The notes under the pieces were generated by a model. That model had not been told where the DNA came from, did no database searches, and worked only from the letters and a program-made list of their open reading frames with translations. 64,000 nt of DNA from Oscarella lobularis (lineage: Eukaryota > Porifera > Homoscleromorpha > Homosclerophorida > Oscarellidae), in the NCBI RefSeq assembly GCF_947507565.1, contig NC_089176.1, positions 3,224,001-3,288,000 on the forward strand. Direction: 5' to 3'. How positions within the stretch are numbered: position 1 is the stretch's first letter; each line of letters begins with the position of its first letter. The position numbers and the translations under genes were made by a program. Positions 53,545 to 64,000 of this stretch are shown in pieces.

Positions 53545-53568
53545 CGAGAGAGAGAGAGAGAGAGAGAG
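53545..53568. repeat. (GA)n microsatellite
   Basis: About 12 uninterrupted GA units in the spacer between the SIR2-kinase-MBL gene and SNX29. The rest of 53232-53659 shows no gene. Confidence 0.95.
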
Positions 53569-53659
53569 CTGCCAGAAAAAAATAATTTATAGGCAGGCAA
53601 AGGACGTGTAAAAATTACTCGAAATCTATACAAAAACACCAATAGAGACTGGCTTCATC

Positions 53660-56600
53660 TTATAAGCCGTTGTATTCAAGAGATGTGACCGGAGGCCCGT
53701 CCGGTCTCTCCATATTGGCATCTCTGGAACGAGGAAAAGGAAACAGATGTGAACCATACTCTGTCTATTGCCTCGAGGCCGCCGGAATAGACTCACGAAA
53801 AGAACGGTATGGCTTTTATCAGTGCCTTCTTTGTCGGCTTCGTTTTGAGATCGAGCGCCGTGCCGTCGATTCCTTCGCCGCCGACCGTTACGATGTCGAA
53901 AAGAAAGCGAAGAAATTCCTGCAGTTTCTTGCGTCGCGTTTCAACGAATCGCTCGTCCTGCGATTGAGCAGTAGTAATTTGTTATGTAAATTTGAAATTC
54001 TTCTACCGTACCTTGTTTCCGAGCGTTTTCTTCGGCGGAAACTGAAACGACTTCAAGGTGGGAAGAAACTCGCACGCCTTCGCGAGAGAAAAGATTCGAA
54101 AAACGAAAGACCAAAAAAAAAGCGAGATATGATATCGACCTGCGCAAAAAGTTCCCGAAATTGCGCGTAGCGTCGATACACGTTCCACTCGTCGTCGCGA
54201 ATGCGCACAAAAATCTCGAAACAAAAAATAAGATTAGATCTCCCGCGCGGAACAGCCCCCTTCTTACTTGATAGACGTGATGAACGTCCGCCCCGCGTCC
54301 GTTTAAAAACGCCGACGGTATCCACACGTTGACGAGGGATTGACGTCGCGACGAAGTCAAGCTCCTATTTTAGGGAGAAACGATCAATCGTTTCCAGAGG
54401 TCCATGGACACGTTCATACTTCGTTGACGCCAACGAGTCGTTTCTCGCTCTCCCGCTTATCTCGTCATCATCTTCCAGTGGCTTTCGGCGTGCATAGTAA
54501 ATTAGACAACTAAATAGGTTTTTTTTCTTCGAGACTCACCACGCCCTTGTAATAGGCGAGTTGGCGTCGAAGTCGCTTCAGTTGCGTTTCGCGACGAAGC
54601 AATTGGATGTGGAGTTTCTCGTTGAATTCCATCAGTTCGCCGTGCATTTCCGTCACCTAGGCAGCCCAAAACAACAAAAAATAACAGATACAGTATCAAA
54701 TCAGAACCAAATATCTACCTACCTGTACAAGCTTCTTTTCGTAATGTTCCGCTTCACTGCATGTGGAACGAAAGTATGAGGCACGGGGCAAAGCAACAGA
54801 TACCCTTCGCCCCCTCGCCGCCTATTTTTGTTACCTGATGGAATCAGCACGAAAACGAGAAGCTTCCGACGCAGCTGGCGGCATTGACGGCACCATGGAT
54901 ACGGCTACGCAAACCCATATCCTCCATCGCCCCCACTAACATCCTCCTCCGCCTCCCCTCGTTTGTTCACTTGCCTTCTAGGGTCTCCTTAGGAAGACTT
55001 TCACTTCGTTCTCGTCGTATCGTCTGAACGACTCCCACGTAGCGTTTCAGCTGATGTTTCAATAATTCATTTTCCCTGAAAAGAACACAATCTAGGGGAT
55101 GAGTCCCTGAGATGGAGTGGGAGGAGAAAGGGCCGAGGGAGCAACGGTAAAACAAAAAACAATCTCTGGAATAGAAACAATAGGTTCTTTGAGAGCGAGG
55201 GCTTGAGTACCTGCAAAGAGATGAGACTTTGGCCTTGAGTTCCTCTTCGGTTACCGCGGATATCGCCTTCGTCTCCGCTAAATCCGTATTCAATTTTGTG
55301 ATTTCAGCTTCAGCAGCAGTAATTTGGCTCCTAAACGATCTAAAAAAAAAAGCGGGGACATTTTTTCTCTAGGTTTCCCATGACATAAGCGCACGTGAGG
55401 AGTGCTGTATAAATTTAGAGAGGCCGTTCGAGCGAGCCATAACACGAAGCGCGTCATGTCGTCGCAGCACGTATCGTTATCGAAACGCATCGCGAGTTTC
55501 TTTCGATTGCGAAGCAAACGTAAGACGACGACGACGTCGCCTGATTGCTCGTCGCCGATTCGACGGCAATACAAGGGTCTCCTGATTCGCGTCGACGTGC
55601 CGCGTCAATCGCTCGTCAACGCCGACGCTTTTAAGAAGGAGAAGGCCCGTACAGAGCGCGGGATCGCGACGCGCGGCGAAGCGCGGATCATTCAACAGAC
55701 GACGCGTCCCGCGCTCAAATGCCATCACGATTCGATTACGATGACCGCGCCCGGTTTTCTCGTCGAAATGCGCGTCGTCGTTACGGCGATATCGAGCGAG
55801 ACGGTCGGACGCTTTCGAATCGGTCTCGTGCAGGGAATCGCCGACTTTCACAGTCAGCACACGTACGTCGATCCGCGCGACAAAACGACCGGCTACGCGC
55901 GCTGGGAATTGTCAACGAAGGAATGCTTCGACGCCGATCGTCGAAAAACGTTGCCGTTCTACAGCAAGAATTCGTATTTCGAGATCGACGGTTCGACGTT
56001 GAATCCGCGAGTCGAAACTACGGGCTGCGTCCTATTGGACGATCAGCCGTACACGCGCGCAACGTGGACGCTCAACTTGAACGAAATCGGCATGCCGGGC
56101 AAACACTATCTCAAAAACGCGATGCGCTACGAGAAATTCGCGACGTGGCTCGTCGTGCAAGATCGCCAGACGGGCCACATCGAGCCGCTCGTCGCCGTCG
56201 AACGCGATTTCTACTTCAACGTCGACGTGGCGTGCAGCGACGGACGCCGGCGCGCGCACGTAAGCAACTGTAGCGCGCCCGACGAACTGCGACCGCGCTT
56301 CATAGTCGACGTGAACGCTATGCCGTCGCTGCCGCGCTGGTGCGAGAGCGCCAGCGTCGACGTGTACGCAAAGCGACCGACGGCGAACGAGGTCATGCGT
56401 TTCGTTTGGTACTATCTCAACGGCGATTCGACGCTCGTTCCCGGCGTGCGTGTCAACGTGGAGGAGGAGGAGGAGGAGAAATCCAAGATATAGAGCGTTT
56501 TCGGGAGGGGAGGGGGGGGGGGGGGGGGGGGGGGATTTGCTTTTTCGAAGCGAGCTTCTACTGCCCGGTTTTCAATCGTATCTGTTGTTTTTTTGGCAAT

Positions 56601-59090
56601 GCCTTATTGGGAAGTGAATAAAGCCTTTCGCTATTCGTGTTTGAACCGAGACCGGGTGTTCGCGTGAGAACGAAGAAGGGAGTCCGAAAGGATTCCCCAG
56701 CGAAACCTCGCGCCGATCGCGTATCGAAGAAAATGAAAACCTAATGAGCCCGCCCCTCCCTAGGCGGGGGAAAAGTCGTCCGGGGGAACTGAAACCGAAA
56801 CTACTACGCTACATAGATGCGCGCCAAGTGCGTGCGTAATTCCTCTATTTTCCCTCCTCTCGGCTTACCGGTTTTGAGCTTCCGCCTCGTCCTTTCGTTG
56901 AACCATCGCTAGTATGGCCTGTTTCAGTTCCTCTAACGTGTCGCAATAGAAAAAAAAAGAAATTTGTTTTCAGCAAAACCCCGGTTACGAAAGAACACAC
57001 ACCTTTCGTCATCGAGTCAGATGATCCCAACGACGGTGGGGGAGAGACGGCGGCGGGAGACTCTACCTCCTGTTGCGGCGGCTGAAAATCAAAACTTGCA
57101 CAACAGTGCAAAAGAAATAGAAAGTGCTACCGTAATCTCCGACGTATCTGGTCCAGGTCTAGATTCACACAAAACATTTTGTATCTGCATAATGCTATTC
57201 ATTAGAAAGTACTATACCTGTAGTTGCTCTCGAGCGTCTTTTGAGCCTGGTGGCACACCTGGAGTGCCTTGAAAGCAGCACGTGTTTCAGAAGTGACCGA
57301 GTTCGACGATTGGCTAGCCATAAAAGCGGCCGATCGCGATCGTCCAGAAAAAGACGATCCTAAAAAGAGAGATATAGCAGAATCAAAGTCTGTGTACATT
57401 TATTATAGACATACCCCGTAACGGCGGGGCATTCAAACTCTCCTGATCGATCTGCACTTCGGCAACCGGGTCCAAACCGGTCGTCGTTCCTCCACCAAAG
57501 CTACGATTGCGCCTGTGAGTCGTCGTCGTCGTCGTCGTCGTTGCCGCCATCGCGGCCGCTCCTGTCGGATTAGTGGCGGAACTTCTCTGCGGCTCGTCCG
57601 ACGGCGAACTTCCCTGAGACGCGTACGGACTCGCCGACGGAGACGTCGACTTTTTATTGACTGAAATAGGAGCGGCGGCACTCCGCTGATCTCGAGCCGA
57701 AGTATCGTCCAGATGGGATGAAGTTGTCGCTGTGTTGGCTGCTTTACTCCTCTTTTTCTTTTTCTTTTGCACGACTAGAATCTCTGCAAGGGAAGAATTG
57801 CAAGGTTATTTGATTACTTCTGGTTCTGCAAACCTTTTGCTTCTGGCGCTACAACAGCTTCAGGGATATTCTTCTGACTCCAGCCAGGATTGTTGGGAGA
57901 TGGACTTGGACGATCTGGTCCAGTCGCAGACGTTGCCTAGAGAACGAGAGACATAGTGCCTACTTACTAATAACTGAAAAAAATCAAGTTTACCCGCGGC
58001 GCACTATTTAGATCCGGATTATCAATATTTATAGCAAAGACAATGGTACTAAGACCTTAGAGAGAGAGAACGGAGTGAGTGGGTGAGAGATTCAGTCTTT
58101 AGTCCAAGTTCCTATTTACCTGCTGCCATTTGGGGAAGCATCGCTGATCTTTCTGTATCCAGCAAGTACGCAAAATTTTCGTAGTGAGATCTGGCGAAAA
58201 ATATCAATTAATGTATTTATTTGCGAGAGAGATCTTTCTACTCACTTGAGAAGAAGTTGATTGCTCTGGATTTCTTCGATGTAATGCTGGAGAGAGTGTT
58301 CGTTCAAAGCGGCGCGCAGCCACGCTCGTCCTGTGCGAAAAAAAACTAGAGGACATTTGATTTGATCCACGACGTTGCCCTTGCCTCGGCCAGCGTCTGT
58401 TGATATGTTATTTAGACTGTTAAACCGATCGATTTCTGATTTGCTCAGAACTTCCTTCAAGAGTTGCCAAAACACTGCCCCCCATCAGTAATTAGTAAAT
58501 GCCTTCTAAACTGACGCCAATACGCATAGCTCTCTACCGGGTCCATCTTGCTTCTGCGAGGTTCCCATTTTTCTAAAAGAATGAACGGACTCGATAAGAA
58601 AACAAATGACAAAGACTACTAGGAATTGACCTCTAGGCTGCTGTACACATACAAATTATAATACAGTGTTTGTTGCGATGACACACGTTCATCTCGATGC
58701 GACTTACAGTATAGTCGTGCTGATGCGAGTGTTTCCCCTCTTCAAGCCATGCTGAAGAACTGCTTCCAATTGCTGGCACAAGCACACAACGCTGCGAAAC
58801 GCGCGAGAGAGAAAAACTAAAATAGATGCGAGAACGCTCGCAAATCGCGCGCGCGCGCCGTCTCACGTCGGATCGGAATCGGGAGCGATTTCCGCCTTTC
58901 CGCCGAATCGCACTTGGCACTGGGGACGAGGGACGAGGGACGAGGGACAGGGAGAGAGCGAGTACGTGTAGGAGGAGCTTTGCAAAAGGACGTTTTTACC
59001 TGCTTGACTGCGTCCAAGAGCCGTTCGAGAAGGTTTTGCTTCTCCGCGACGGACGAATCGGGCGCGAGAGCGGCTGTGCGACATCGATTC
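53660..59090 (-). CDS. SNX29: Sorting nexin 29 (RUN + coiled coil + PX)
   Basis: Read leftwards. Exon 1 has VAEKQNLLERLLDAVKQ (59055-59000) and CQVRFGGKAEIAPDSDPT (58910-58860), nearly the vertebrate SNX29 start; the initiating Met is not resolved, so the right border is approximate. The RUN domain continues with VFWQLLKEVLSKSEIDRF, GRAWLRAALNEHSLQHY and SAMLPQMAAG (58475-58110). A Ser/Pro-rich linker (57900-57380) and coiled-coil blocks follow: LEELKQAILAMVQRKDEAEA (56930-56870), NELLKHQLKRYVGVVQT (55080-55010), EMHGELMEFNEKLHI (54650-54600). PX domain: NVWIPSAFLNGRGADVHHVY, RIRDDEWNVYRRYAQFREL (54230-54140), FQFPPKKTLGNK. The end is PFFSDANMERPDGPP...EYNGL. PX domains bind phosphoinositides and RUN domains bind small GTPases; SNX29 acts in endosomal traffic. 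A FAM78-like gene sits in one intron. Confidence 0.88.
55408..55414 (+). promoter_or_regulatory. TATA box of the nested FAM78-like gene
   Basis: TATAAAT lies 42-48 bp before the ATG at 55456, a good distance for a start site near 55438 and a very short 5' leader. It lies inside an intron of SNX29 on the opposite strand. Confidence 0.5.
55456..56493 (+). CDS. FAM78-like protein, single exon, nested in an SNX29 intron
   Basis: 345 codons starting MSSQHVSLSKRIASFFRLRS; this ATG follows a TATA box. The core resembles FAM78A/B: RIGLVQGIADFHSQHTYVD (FAM78 GWIQACNQMEFFNTY region), ARWELS, an aromatic LPFYSKNSYFEI segment, TRATWTLNLNEIG, MRYEKFATWLVVQDRQTGHI (FAM78 FTTWLVAMNTTT) and DFYFNVDVACSDG, ending in an acidic run EEEEEEKSKI. 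FAM78 proteins have no established function. No signal peptide or membrane segment. The strand is opposite to the host gene and the nested gene has no introns. Right after the stop there is a poly-G tract. The family call is from motif spacing and could be wrong at the subfamily level. Confidence 0.6.
   Translation: MSSQHVSLSKRIASFFRLRSKRKTTTTSPDCSSPIRRQYKGLLIRVDVPRQSLVNADAFKKEKARTERGIATRGEARIIQQTTRPALKCHHDSITMTAPGFLVEMRVVVTAISSETVGRFRIGLVQGIADFHSQHTYVDPRDKTTGYARWELSTKECFDADRRKTLPFYSKNSYFEIDGSTLNPRVETTGCVLLDDQPYTRATWTLNLNEIGMPGKHYLKNAMRYEKFATWLVVQDRQTGHIEPLVAVERDFYFNVDVACSDGRRRAHVSNCSAPDELRPRFIVDVNAMPSLPRWCESASVDVYAKRPTANEVMRFVWYYLNGDSTLVPGVRVNVEEEEEEKSKI
56512..56534 (+). repeat. Poly-G tract (about 23 G)
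   Basis: Uninterrupted G run 19 bp after the FAM78-like stop codon, inside its 3' untranslated region and inside the SNX29 intron (poly-C in SNX29 pre-mRNA). It can form a G-quadruplex in the FAM78-like transcript. Exact length is prone to sequencing error. Confidence 0.9.
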
Positions 59091-59332
59091 GGAGGCGTAC
59101 AAGGAGATTTTGCGACGCCGAACGTTCCTTACCCATTTCAAGTTACGAGAGAGTATCGATGTAGCACCGTCGTTCACTCGCGGCAGCGCAGAAACGTCAG
59201 AAAAACGACGGTTGCTTTTCAGAAAACGCTCAGAGCCCGGATAAACGTTCACATGACTCGGAAACGCCCAAGCGCGTTATCGACGTTCTTTATTGGGACA
59301 CATAGAAAGACAAAAAAGAGCCCTACTTAGTC

Positions 59333-60215
59333 TCAAGCTTGAAGACTAATCCAACGACGCAGCGGACCGTGCTCGCGGAGATACTGAACGCCGACACCAT
59401 CCGGCAATAGCCGCCCTTCGCTCTTCAGTCGTTCATACTCCGGCCTATCGAACTTAGTAAAACCCCACTTCTTCGAAACAAAAATCTAAAGAAAAATATT
59501 TCAAAAACACACAGACAATATTTAATTAATTAATTACCATACCTTCTGACGACCGGGAAACTTGAACTTGGCACGTCGAAGCGCCTCGACCACCGACGCT
59601 TCATACTGCAACTTGGTGCGAACAGACAAGATCGGTTGGCCAATGTTAACGCGTGCCACAGTTCCACAAGGCTTTCCAAAGGCACCTCTCATTCCCGTCT
59701 GAAGCCTATATATAACAAGGAGAGGAGGGGGGTCCCCTAAATGTTTCTGATTTTTTTTTTCGTTTCTGACCGATCGGCTCCGGCGCACGATAACATTTTA
59801 TTGATGCGCAGCACGTGGAACGGGTGAGGTCGTATGCGCATGTGAAAGGCGTCCTTGCCGCAATGCTTTACCATGTACTTGTTCGCGCATATGCGACCCG
59901 CTTCGAGCGCTTCGCTCGACAGCTGTTCGTATTCGTCCGATACGAGATGAATGCAGAGGGGAAACTCGTCCGTCAACGCTTTTTTGCGACCGAGATCGTA
60001 GATGCGGAGTTTCGGGTCTGGGAGAGGAGGAGGCTATAATGATAAGTCGCCCGTGGGCCTCGTTCGCTTACCTGGAACGCCGCGACAGAATCTTGACTTC
60101 GGGTAGGGTTTGTCTTTGCAGTAGCGATAGCTGCGCGGGTACGGGAGGGTTCGTTCGCGCGGTTCGGAGGCGTTTGTCGAGTAGGGACTTACCAGCGGGC
60201 AGGTCTTCTTCCCAT
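59333..60215 (-). CDS. RPL10: 60S ribosomal protein L10 (uL16)
   Basis: Five exons read leftwards from ATG 60215: [20 protein letters not shown] (across an intron), [108 protein letters not shown] and an end at [10 protein letters not shown]. It sits at the base of the central protuberance of the large subunit and shapes the peptidyl-transferase centre. Length and motifs are as in other animals. Its start codon lies only 49 bp from that of the divergent channel gene, so the strong ribosomal-protein promoter may also drive that gene. Confidence 0.97.
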
Positions 60216-60264
60216 CGTGTCCTTTCGAGTATCGCAGAAGCGACGATGAGTGAGAAAACGACGG

Positions 60265-61488
60265 ATGACGAAGAACGACGATGCGCTTATAAGACACGCA
60301 CGCGCAGTTGCGTTAATAAGCATGCGCAACTCGATTTGCAGAAATGCTCCCATTTCATTGATGGCATCGCGTTCAAACGGTTCAAACGACCGAATTAGTT
60401 CCACTTCAAAAGATGATGATTTCATTGGAGATGCGAGTTCCTTTCGCCGCTACTGTCACTCCGTCGCCTCATCTCGCCCATTTTCCATCGCAATTCTAAT
60501 CGTCATATTTCTGAACACAATCACGCTAGCAGCGCAAACGTTTCAAAAAGTCGAAATCGAAGCGAGCTGGCAACTTGCGCTTCTCGACGTGATCTTCTTC
60601 TCGATTTATCTTTTTGAACTTATTCTCAAATTCTACGCGTGGCGACTGCGCTATTTCAAGAACAGCTGGAATACATTCGACTTTCTCGTCGTTCTTGCAA
60701 GCACCGTCGACTTTTTAATCAATCTCGTCGTGCGCGGCGTCGGCAACTTCGACACGAAAGTTCTGAACGCTTTGCGCGTCTTCCGGGTCGTGCGCGCGCT
60801 ACGCGCGCTGCGCGTTCTGCGAACGATACGCTTTCTGCGCAACTTGCAGATAATCGTCACGACCATACTCCGATCAATACCGGCGCTCGGTAACATCGTC
60901 ATACTCGCGGCGCTCGTTCTCTACATTTTCGCCATTATTGGACGCGGCTTATACGGGGACGCGGACCCGGCGCGCTTCGGAAATCTCGGTCGCGCCTCCG
61001 TCACTCTTTTCCAGCTCATCACACTCGACGACTGGTACTACGCCTATAGCGAACGCGACGACGACACGCAGCACATACTCCTTTACCTCTTCATTTTCAT
61101 CGTCTTGGAAACGTTCATATTCATCAATCTTTTCGTCGCCGTCATCGTCGACAGTCTCGGACGCGCGCAAGCGGCCGCCGACGACCAATCAACGACGGCG
61201 GCGGCGGAAGCGGAAGCGGCTCACATCAATGACGACGTCACCGATATAACGTCATCGCAACTACTTAGCGACGACGGCGATAGCGCGCTAAGTGACGGCG
61301 TCGACGAGACAACCGTGCGAAATTATTACGATGACGTCACCGACGCCGATTTCGATCTAATTCGTCGCTACTACGCGTCGCTCGCGTCGCTCGAGCATCA
61401 TCTCAAAGAGGATGCTGTTCAGCGCGAGGCGATTTACGAATTGGTTGATTTACTGGATATCGCCAAAGTGCCGACGCGACGCAATTAG
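60265..61488 (+). CDS. CatSper-like single-repeat voltage-gated cation channel alpha subunit
   Basis: One exon, about 407 residues from the first in-frame ATG (60265); ATGs at 60322 and 60361 are also possible, the last giving [13 protein letters not shown]. Six membrane helices: S1 [21 protein letters not shown]2 [21 protein letters not shown]3 [21 protein letters not shown]4 [20 protein letters not shown] (an Arg every third residue), S5 [19 protein letters not shown] and S6 [17 protein letters not shown]. The pore loop [13 protein letters not shown] has the TxDxW filter of CatSper subunits, which form Ca2+-selective channels as tetramers of four different subunits in sperm flagella. The C-terminal tail has acidic and helical segments ([18 protein letters not shown]) that could form a coiled coil for assembly. 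Which of CatSper1-4 it equals is not decided. Confidence 0.82.
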   Translation: MTKNDDALIRHARAVALISMRNSICRNAPISLMASRSNGSNDRISSTSKDDDFIGDASSFRRYCHSVASSRPFSIAILIVIFLNTITLAAQTFQKVEIEASWQLALLDVIFFSIYLFELILKFYAWRLRYFKNSWNTFDFLVVLASTVDFLINLVVRGVGNFDTKVLNALRVFRVVRALRALRVLRTIRFLRNLQIIVTTILRSIPALGNIVILAALVLYIFAIIGRGLYGDADPARFGNLGRASVTLFQLITLDDWYYAYSERDDDTQHILLYLFIFIVLETFIFINLFVAVIVDSLGRAQAAADDQSTTAAAEAEAAHINDDVTDITSSQLLSDDGDSALSDGVDETTVRNYYDDVTDADFDLIRRYYASLASLEHHLKEDAVQREAIYELVDLLDIAKVPTRRN

Positions 61489-61632
61489 AAATGAAATTAG
61501 ATAGTAGGAAGTGTCTGTTGTGAGGGGCTTTTAGTATATCGTAGGTGATCCTGACACACTACTCGGACTTTTTTTATAGAGGAGACATGCAGCTCTGTAG
61601 ACTCAACAGCGCGTGTATAGTTATTGCGTGTC

Positions 61633-64000
61633 TCACCGAACAAGATGGTCTTGTAATTCGGGAAATAATTCCGCCATGACGACGTCCAATAGAACAAAGA
61701 ATAGCTGCGTCAGACAGAAGAATTTTTCTTTCCACCGCAGACGGCGAGTAGGAAGTGACACTGACCTGCTTGTTCAGTTCTGGATATTGCAAGGCTTCGA
61801 ATACCAACTTCGTGCGATGTTCGTACTTCTGTCTTCCTACGAGGCTCGCGAAGATGCCTAAAGATCGCGCGCGAGCTTCAAAATTAGCAGGGAGGAAAAA
61901 GGGTAAAATGATCACTTACCGGGTGGAAAGCCAAGCAGGTCATCAAGAGCCTGATCGGCCCGTTCTTTCTGTTGTTTCGTCGTCCTTGTAAATAGCAAGT
62001 AAAGCACTCATTTTAATGTCTCTAATGGTAAACGAACCTCGGAGGATCGTCATCGTAAAAGAGAAGATCTAATTGGTTGGAGCAGCTCTTTCTATAGATC
62101 CGCAAAAACAGCGAATACAAACCTCTCAGCAAATGAATTATGTCAACGAGGTAGTCTTCACGGAAGACGATTTCCATTTTCCGACACAAATAGCTAAACA
62201 GGCGGTCAAAGAAACGACTCGGAAGAGAGATAAGCACCTGTCCAAATAAGCCTCAAGGCTGTTTTGGCCTAAAACGCGAACGCAGCAGACGACGTGATGC
62301 AACCAGCGCGGCACTTGATAGACAGTGCGAACTAAAACACCCTACTTTGGTACGTGATCTTTTCTTTCCCCTTCTCGTCTTTACTGAGATACTGCAGCAC
62401 TTCACCCACACCCGACAGATGGAACGCATCCGATGACAGATCTTCTAAAACGATTGCAACTGCAACAGAACTTTATCAAATTGGGCCGTAGCGTCCTACC
62501 TCTAAACCGCTTGTCTTCCCAGTATCTATTTTAGAGAACGCAAGATGGGTTACCACAAAGGCTCGTTATAAGATTTCGCGAAGTTGACGCCTACCTTTCC
62601 CCTTCTAGACCGACATCCCTTTCCTCTACGTCAAACGCCTGCGATTCCGATTGGCAGCGGTCAAAGTCCTTGCGCATTTCGGCGACCGCTGCATCCCTTT
62701 GCGGCGAAAGTGCGTGTCCACGTCCGCACAACAGCCCCATTACATGTACTTACTCGTGAGGAGGTCGAGCCGTTTCGACGGAGGCGAGAAACGTCTGCAG
62801 GAAAGCCTCCAAGTGTTGGCCCTTCTGCAAATAGCATCACAAATCACAAGACGTTATTCAAATCGTAACGAAAGCAAAGTGACGTCGCGTGAAGCAGTAG
62901 ATTCGCGCACCTCTTTCTTCAGCTTCAGCTTCACCGATTTGAGCATCGTTCCTAGAACGTTGGGAGCGTACGTTCGTCCCTTATTACTCGCGCTCCCCTT
63001 ATAGGCCACCCCACCTGCTTTATTAGCGACCGCATCCAGCGTAAAAGCGGTTTTTTTCTCGGTATCGGGCGTGAGGAAGCTGTAGAGAAGTTGACTGCCG
63101 CTAAGTAACGGATGACTCACCAAACACTGTAGAACGAATGAGAACGAATTACAGAAAAGAATTCCACGAGCGCGTGCCGCGCGCCGGCGACAACTTGCCT
63201 TCAAGTATTTCTCCAATTCGGATCGCTTTTTTTCGGCCGTCTCGTCGGACATTCGCAGGAGGAAACCGCGCGACGGAAGCCGAACGTTGAGCTCGTCTAA
63301 AAAAATCGGACACCGTATAAAGCCGCTCTCTCTATCGTCTACACGAATCACCGACCGTGAAAGTTCTTCAAGCGAATATCCAAATTTCGAAACTGCTTCC
63401 AATCCCTACAGCGTCAAACACAGATGCAAAAACAAAAGATATTCTCTCTCTCTCTCTCGTGTTTTCTTCACCTCTTTACATTCCACGATGACCCAGCGCC
63501 TATATTCCAAAAAAATCAAGCGATGCACTATCTATCTCCAGCGAATCTTTATCGAACCTTGCATTGTTGCTATCGTAGGAATGGGCGTCGGCGTCTTCAC
63601 GACGAGCTTGCAGACGAGTCGCTGCGTGACGACCCCTTTGCTTTCCACTTCGGCCGAACGAATGCGCACGTCCCATTGACTCATATCGTACTCGGGCGTG
63701 CTCCCTTCGTCCTCAGCAATGTCGTCGCCGCCACTCGAATCGTCGTCCGATTGAGCCTTATAAGAAAAGAGGAGAAAGTGAGAGAGGAGGAAGAGAGAGT
63801 CTTGTACTGGGCGACCAGGCTGACGGCGACGGGCGGAGGAGGAAGAGGCGATTTGCGCGAATTGCTTGAATCCGGTATGTCCGGATCCGGCATTTTTCCT
63901 TCTTCTAGGGGAGAAATAAAGAAAAAAACGTTGCGTATAGAGAGGTACGCCGCTTTCGTTTGCACTCCACTGTTGCGATGGTGATCTTGAAAGCGATCCT
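61633..64000 (-). CDS. SNX14: Sorting nexin 14 (RGS-PX family), C-terminal part
   Basis: Read leftwards; the 5' end is outside the window. Visible: an acidic linker ending EYDMSQWDVRIRSAEVESKG (63710-63650), the PX region with YRRWVIVECKE-type end, VSKFGYSLEELS and RGFLLRMSDETAEKKRSELE (63280-63210), CLVSHPLLSGSQLLYSFLTP (63130-63065), a variable helical linker, then the sorting-nexin C-terminal (nexin_C) domain: VPRWLHHVVCCVRVLGQNSL plus EAYLDR (62320-62240), IVFREDYLVDIIHLLR (62180-62125), QQKERADQALDDLLGFPPG, LVFEALQYPELNKQ and a final MAELFPELQDHLVR. The order matches SNX14, an ER-lipid-droplet tether that binds fatty acids and controls lipid and cholesterol handling. The earlier PXA and RGS domains would lie to the right of the window. 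Confidence 0.82.

Noticed and set aside
1-64000. CRISPR arrays, prokaryotic operons, ribosome binding sites, rRNA genes
   Set aside because: None found: gene structure is spliced and eukaryotic throughout, with no regularly spaced direct repeats of CRISPR type.

Overview
The window is eukaryotic and almost certainly from an early-branching animal, most likely a sponge with a compact genome, perhaps a homoscleromorph. Evidence: typical introns of about 40-80 bp with GT...AG ends, gene spacing often under 300 bp, clear metazoan genes (a FoxJ1-type forkhead, SNX29, SNX14, UBALD, TRIP4, WBP11, a G-alpha, fibrinogen-domain genes), and beside them genes that bilaterian animals usually lack (a fungal-type trifunctional HIS4 and a GH3 glycosidase). 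The taxon is inferred from gene content; no rRNA or mitochondrial marker is present. One assembly gap (Ns) lies at 7497-7696.

Layout. 1-9.4 kb: 3' part of a GH3 beta-xylosidase-like gene (+), a dynamin-like GTPase fused to a kinase-like domain (+), an alpha-kleisin (+, running into the gap), and a GH29 alpha-L-fucosidase-like gene (-). 9.4-14.3 kb: an ENT4/PMAT-type nucleoside/monoamine transporter (+), divergent from GH29, then a single-exon patched-domain protein (-). 14.5-19 kb: a small tandem family of collagen-stalk/fibrinogen-domain genes (-; one intact copy, one decayed copy, one tail fragment) with an intronless type II thioesterase (+) between copies, a hairpin, and a foldback element with an almost perfect inverted repeat and a 9-bp target duplication. 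19.3-41.9 kb: a plus-strand run of SMC1, HIS4, SLC9B sodium/proton antiporter, TRIP4/ASC-1, a TEX47-like gene, UBALD and FoxJ1. 42.2-47.4 kb: WBP11 (-) and a G-alpha subunit (+), head to head. 47.4-49 kb: gene-poor stretch with a run of short hairpins. 49-64 kb: a gene (-) whose exons join a SIR2-like domain, a protein kinase and a metallo-beta-lactamase fold in one open frame; SNX29 (-) with a FAM78-like gene (+) nested in one intron; RPL10 (-); a CatSper-like single-repeat channel (+); and the C-terminal part of SNX14 (-).

The most unusual content is the pair of multi-domain enzymes. The SIR2-kinase-MBL protein combines an NAD-binding fold known from bacterial phage defence with an intact kinase and an intact MBL hydrolase. 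The dynamin-like protein has all its GTPase motifs but carries NFG in place of DFG in its kinase domain. Both look like intracellular sensing or innate-immune architectures, but that role is inferred only from domains. The complete HIS4, with spliceosomal introns, implies the animal encodes at least the second, third and last two steps of histidine synthesis. Several neighbours (kleisin, SMC1, TEX47-like, CatSper-like, FoxJ1, patched-domain protein) belong to families with meiotic, sperm or ciliary roles in other animals; this may be chance.
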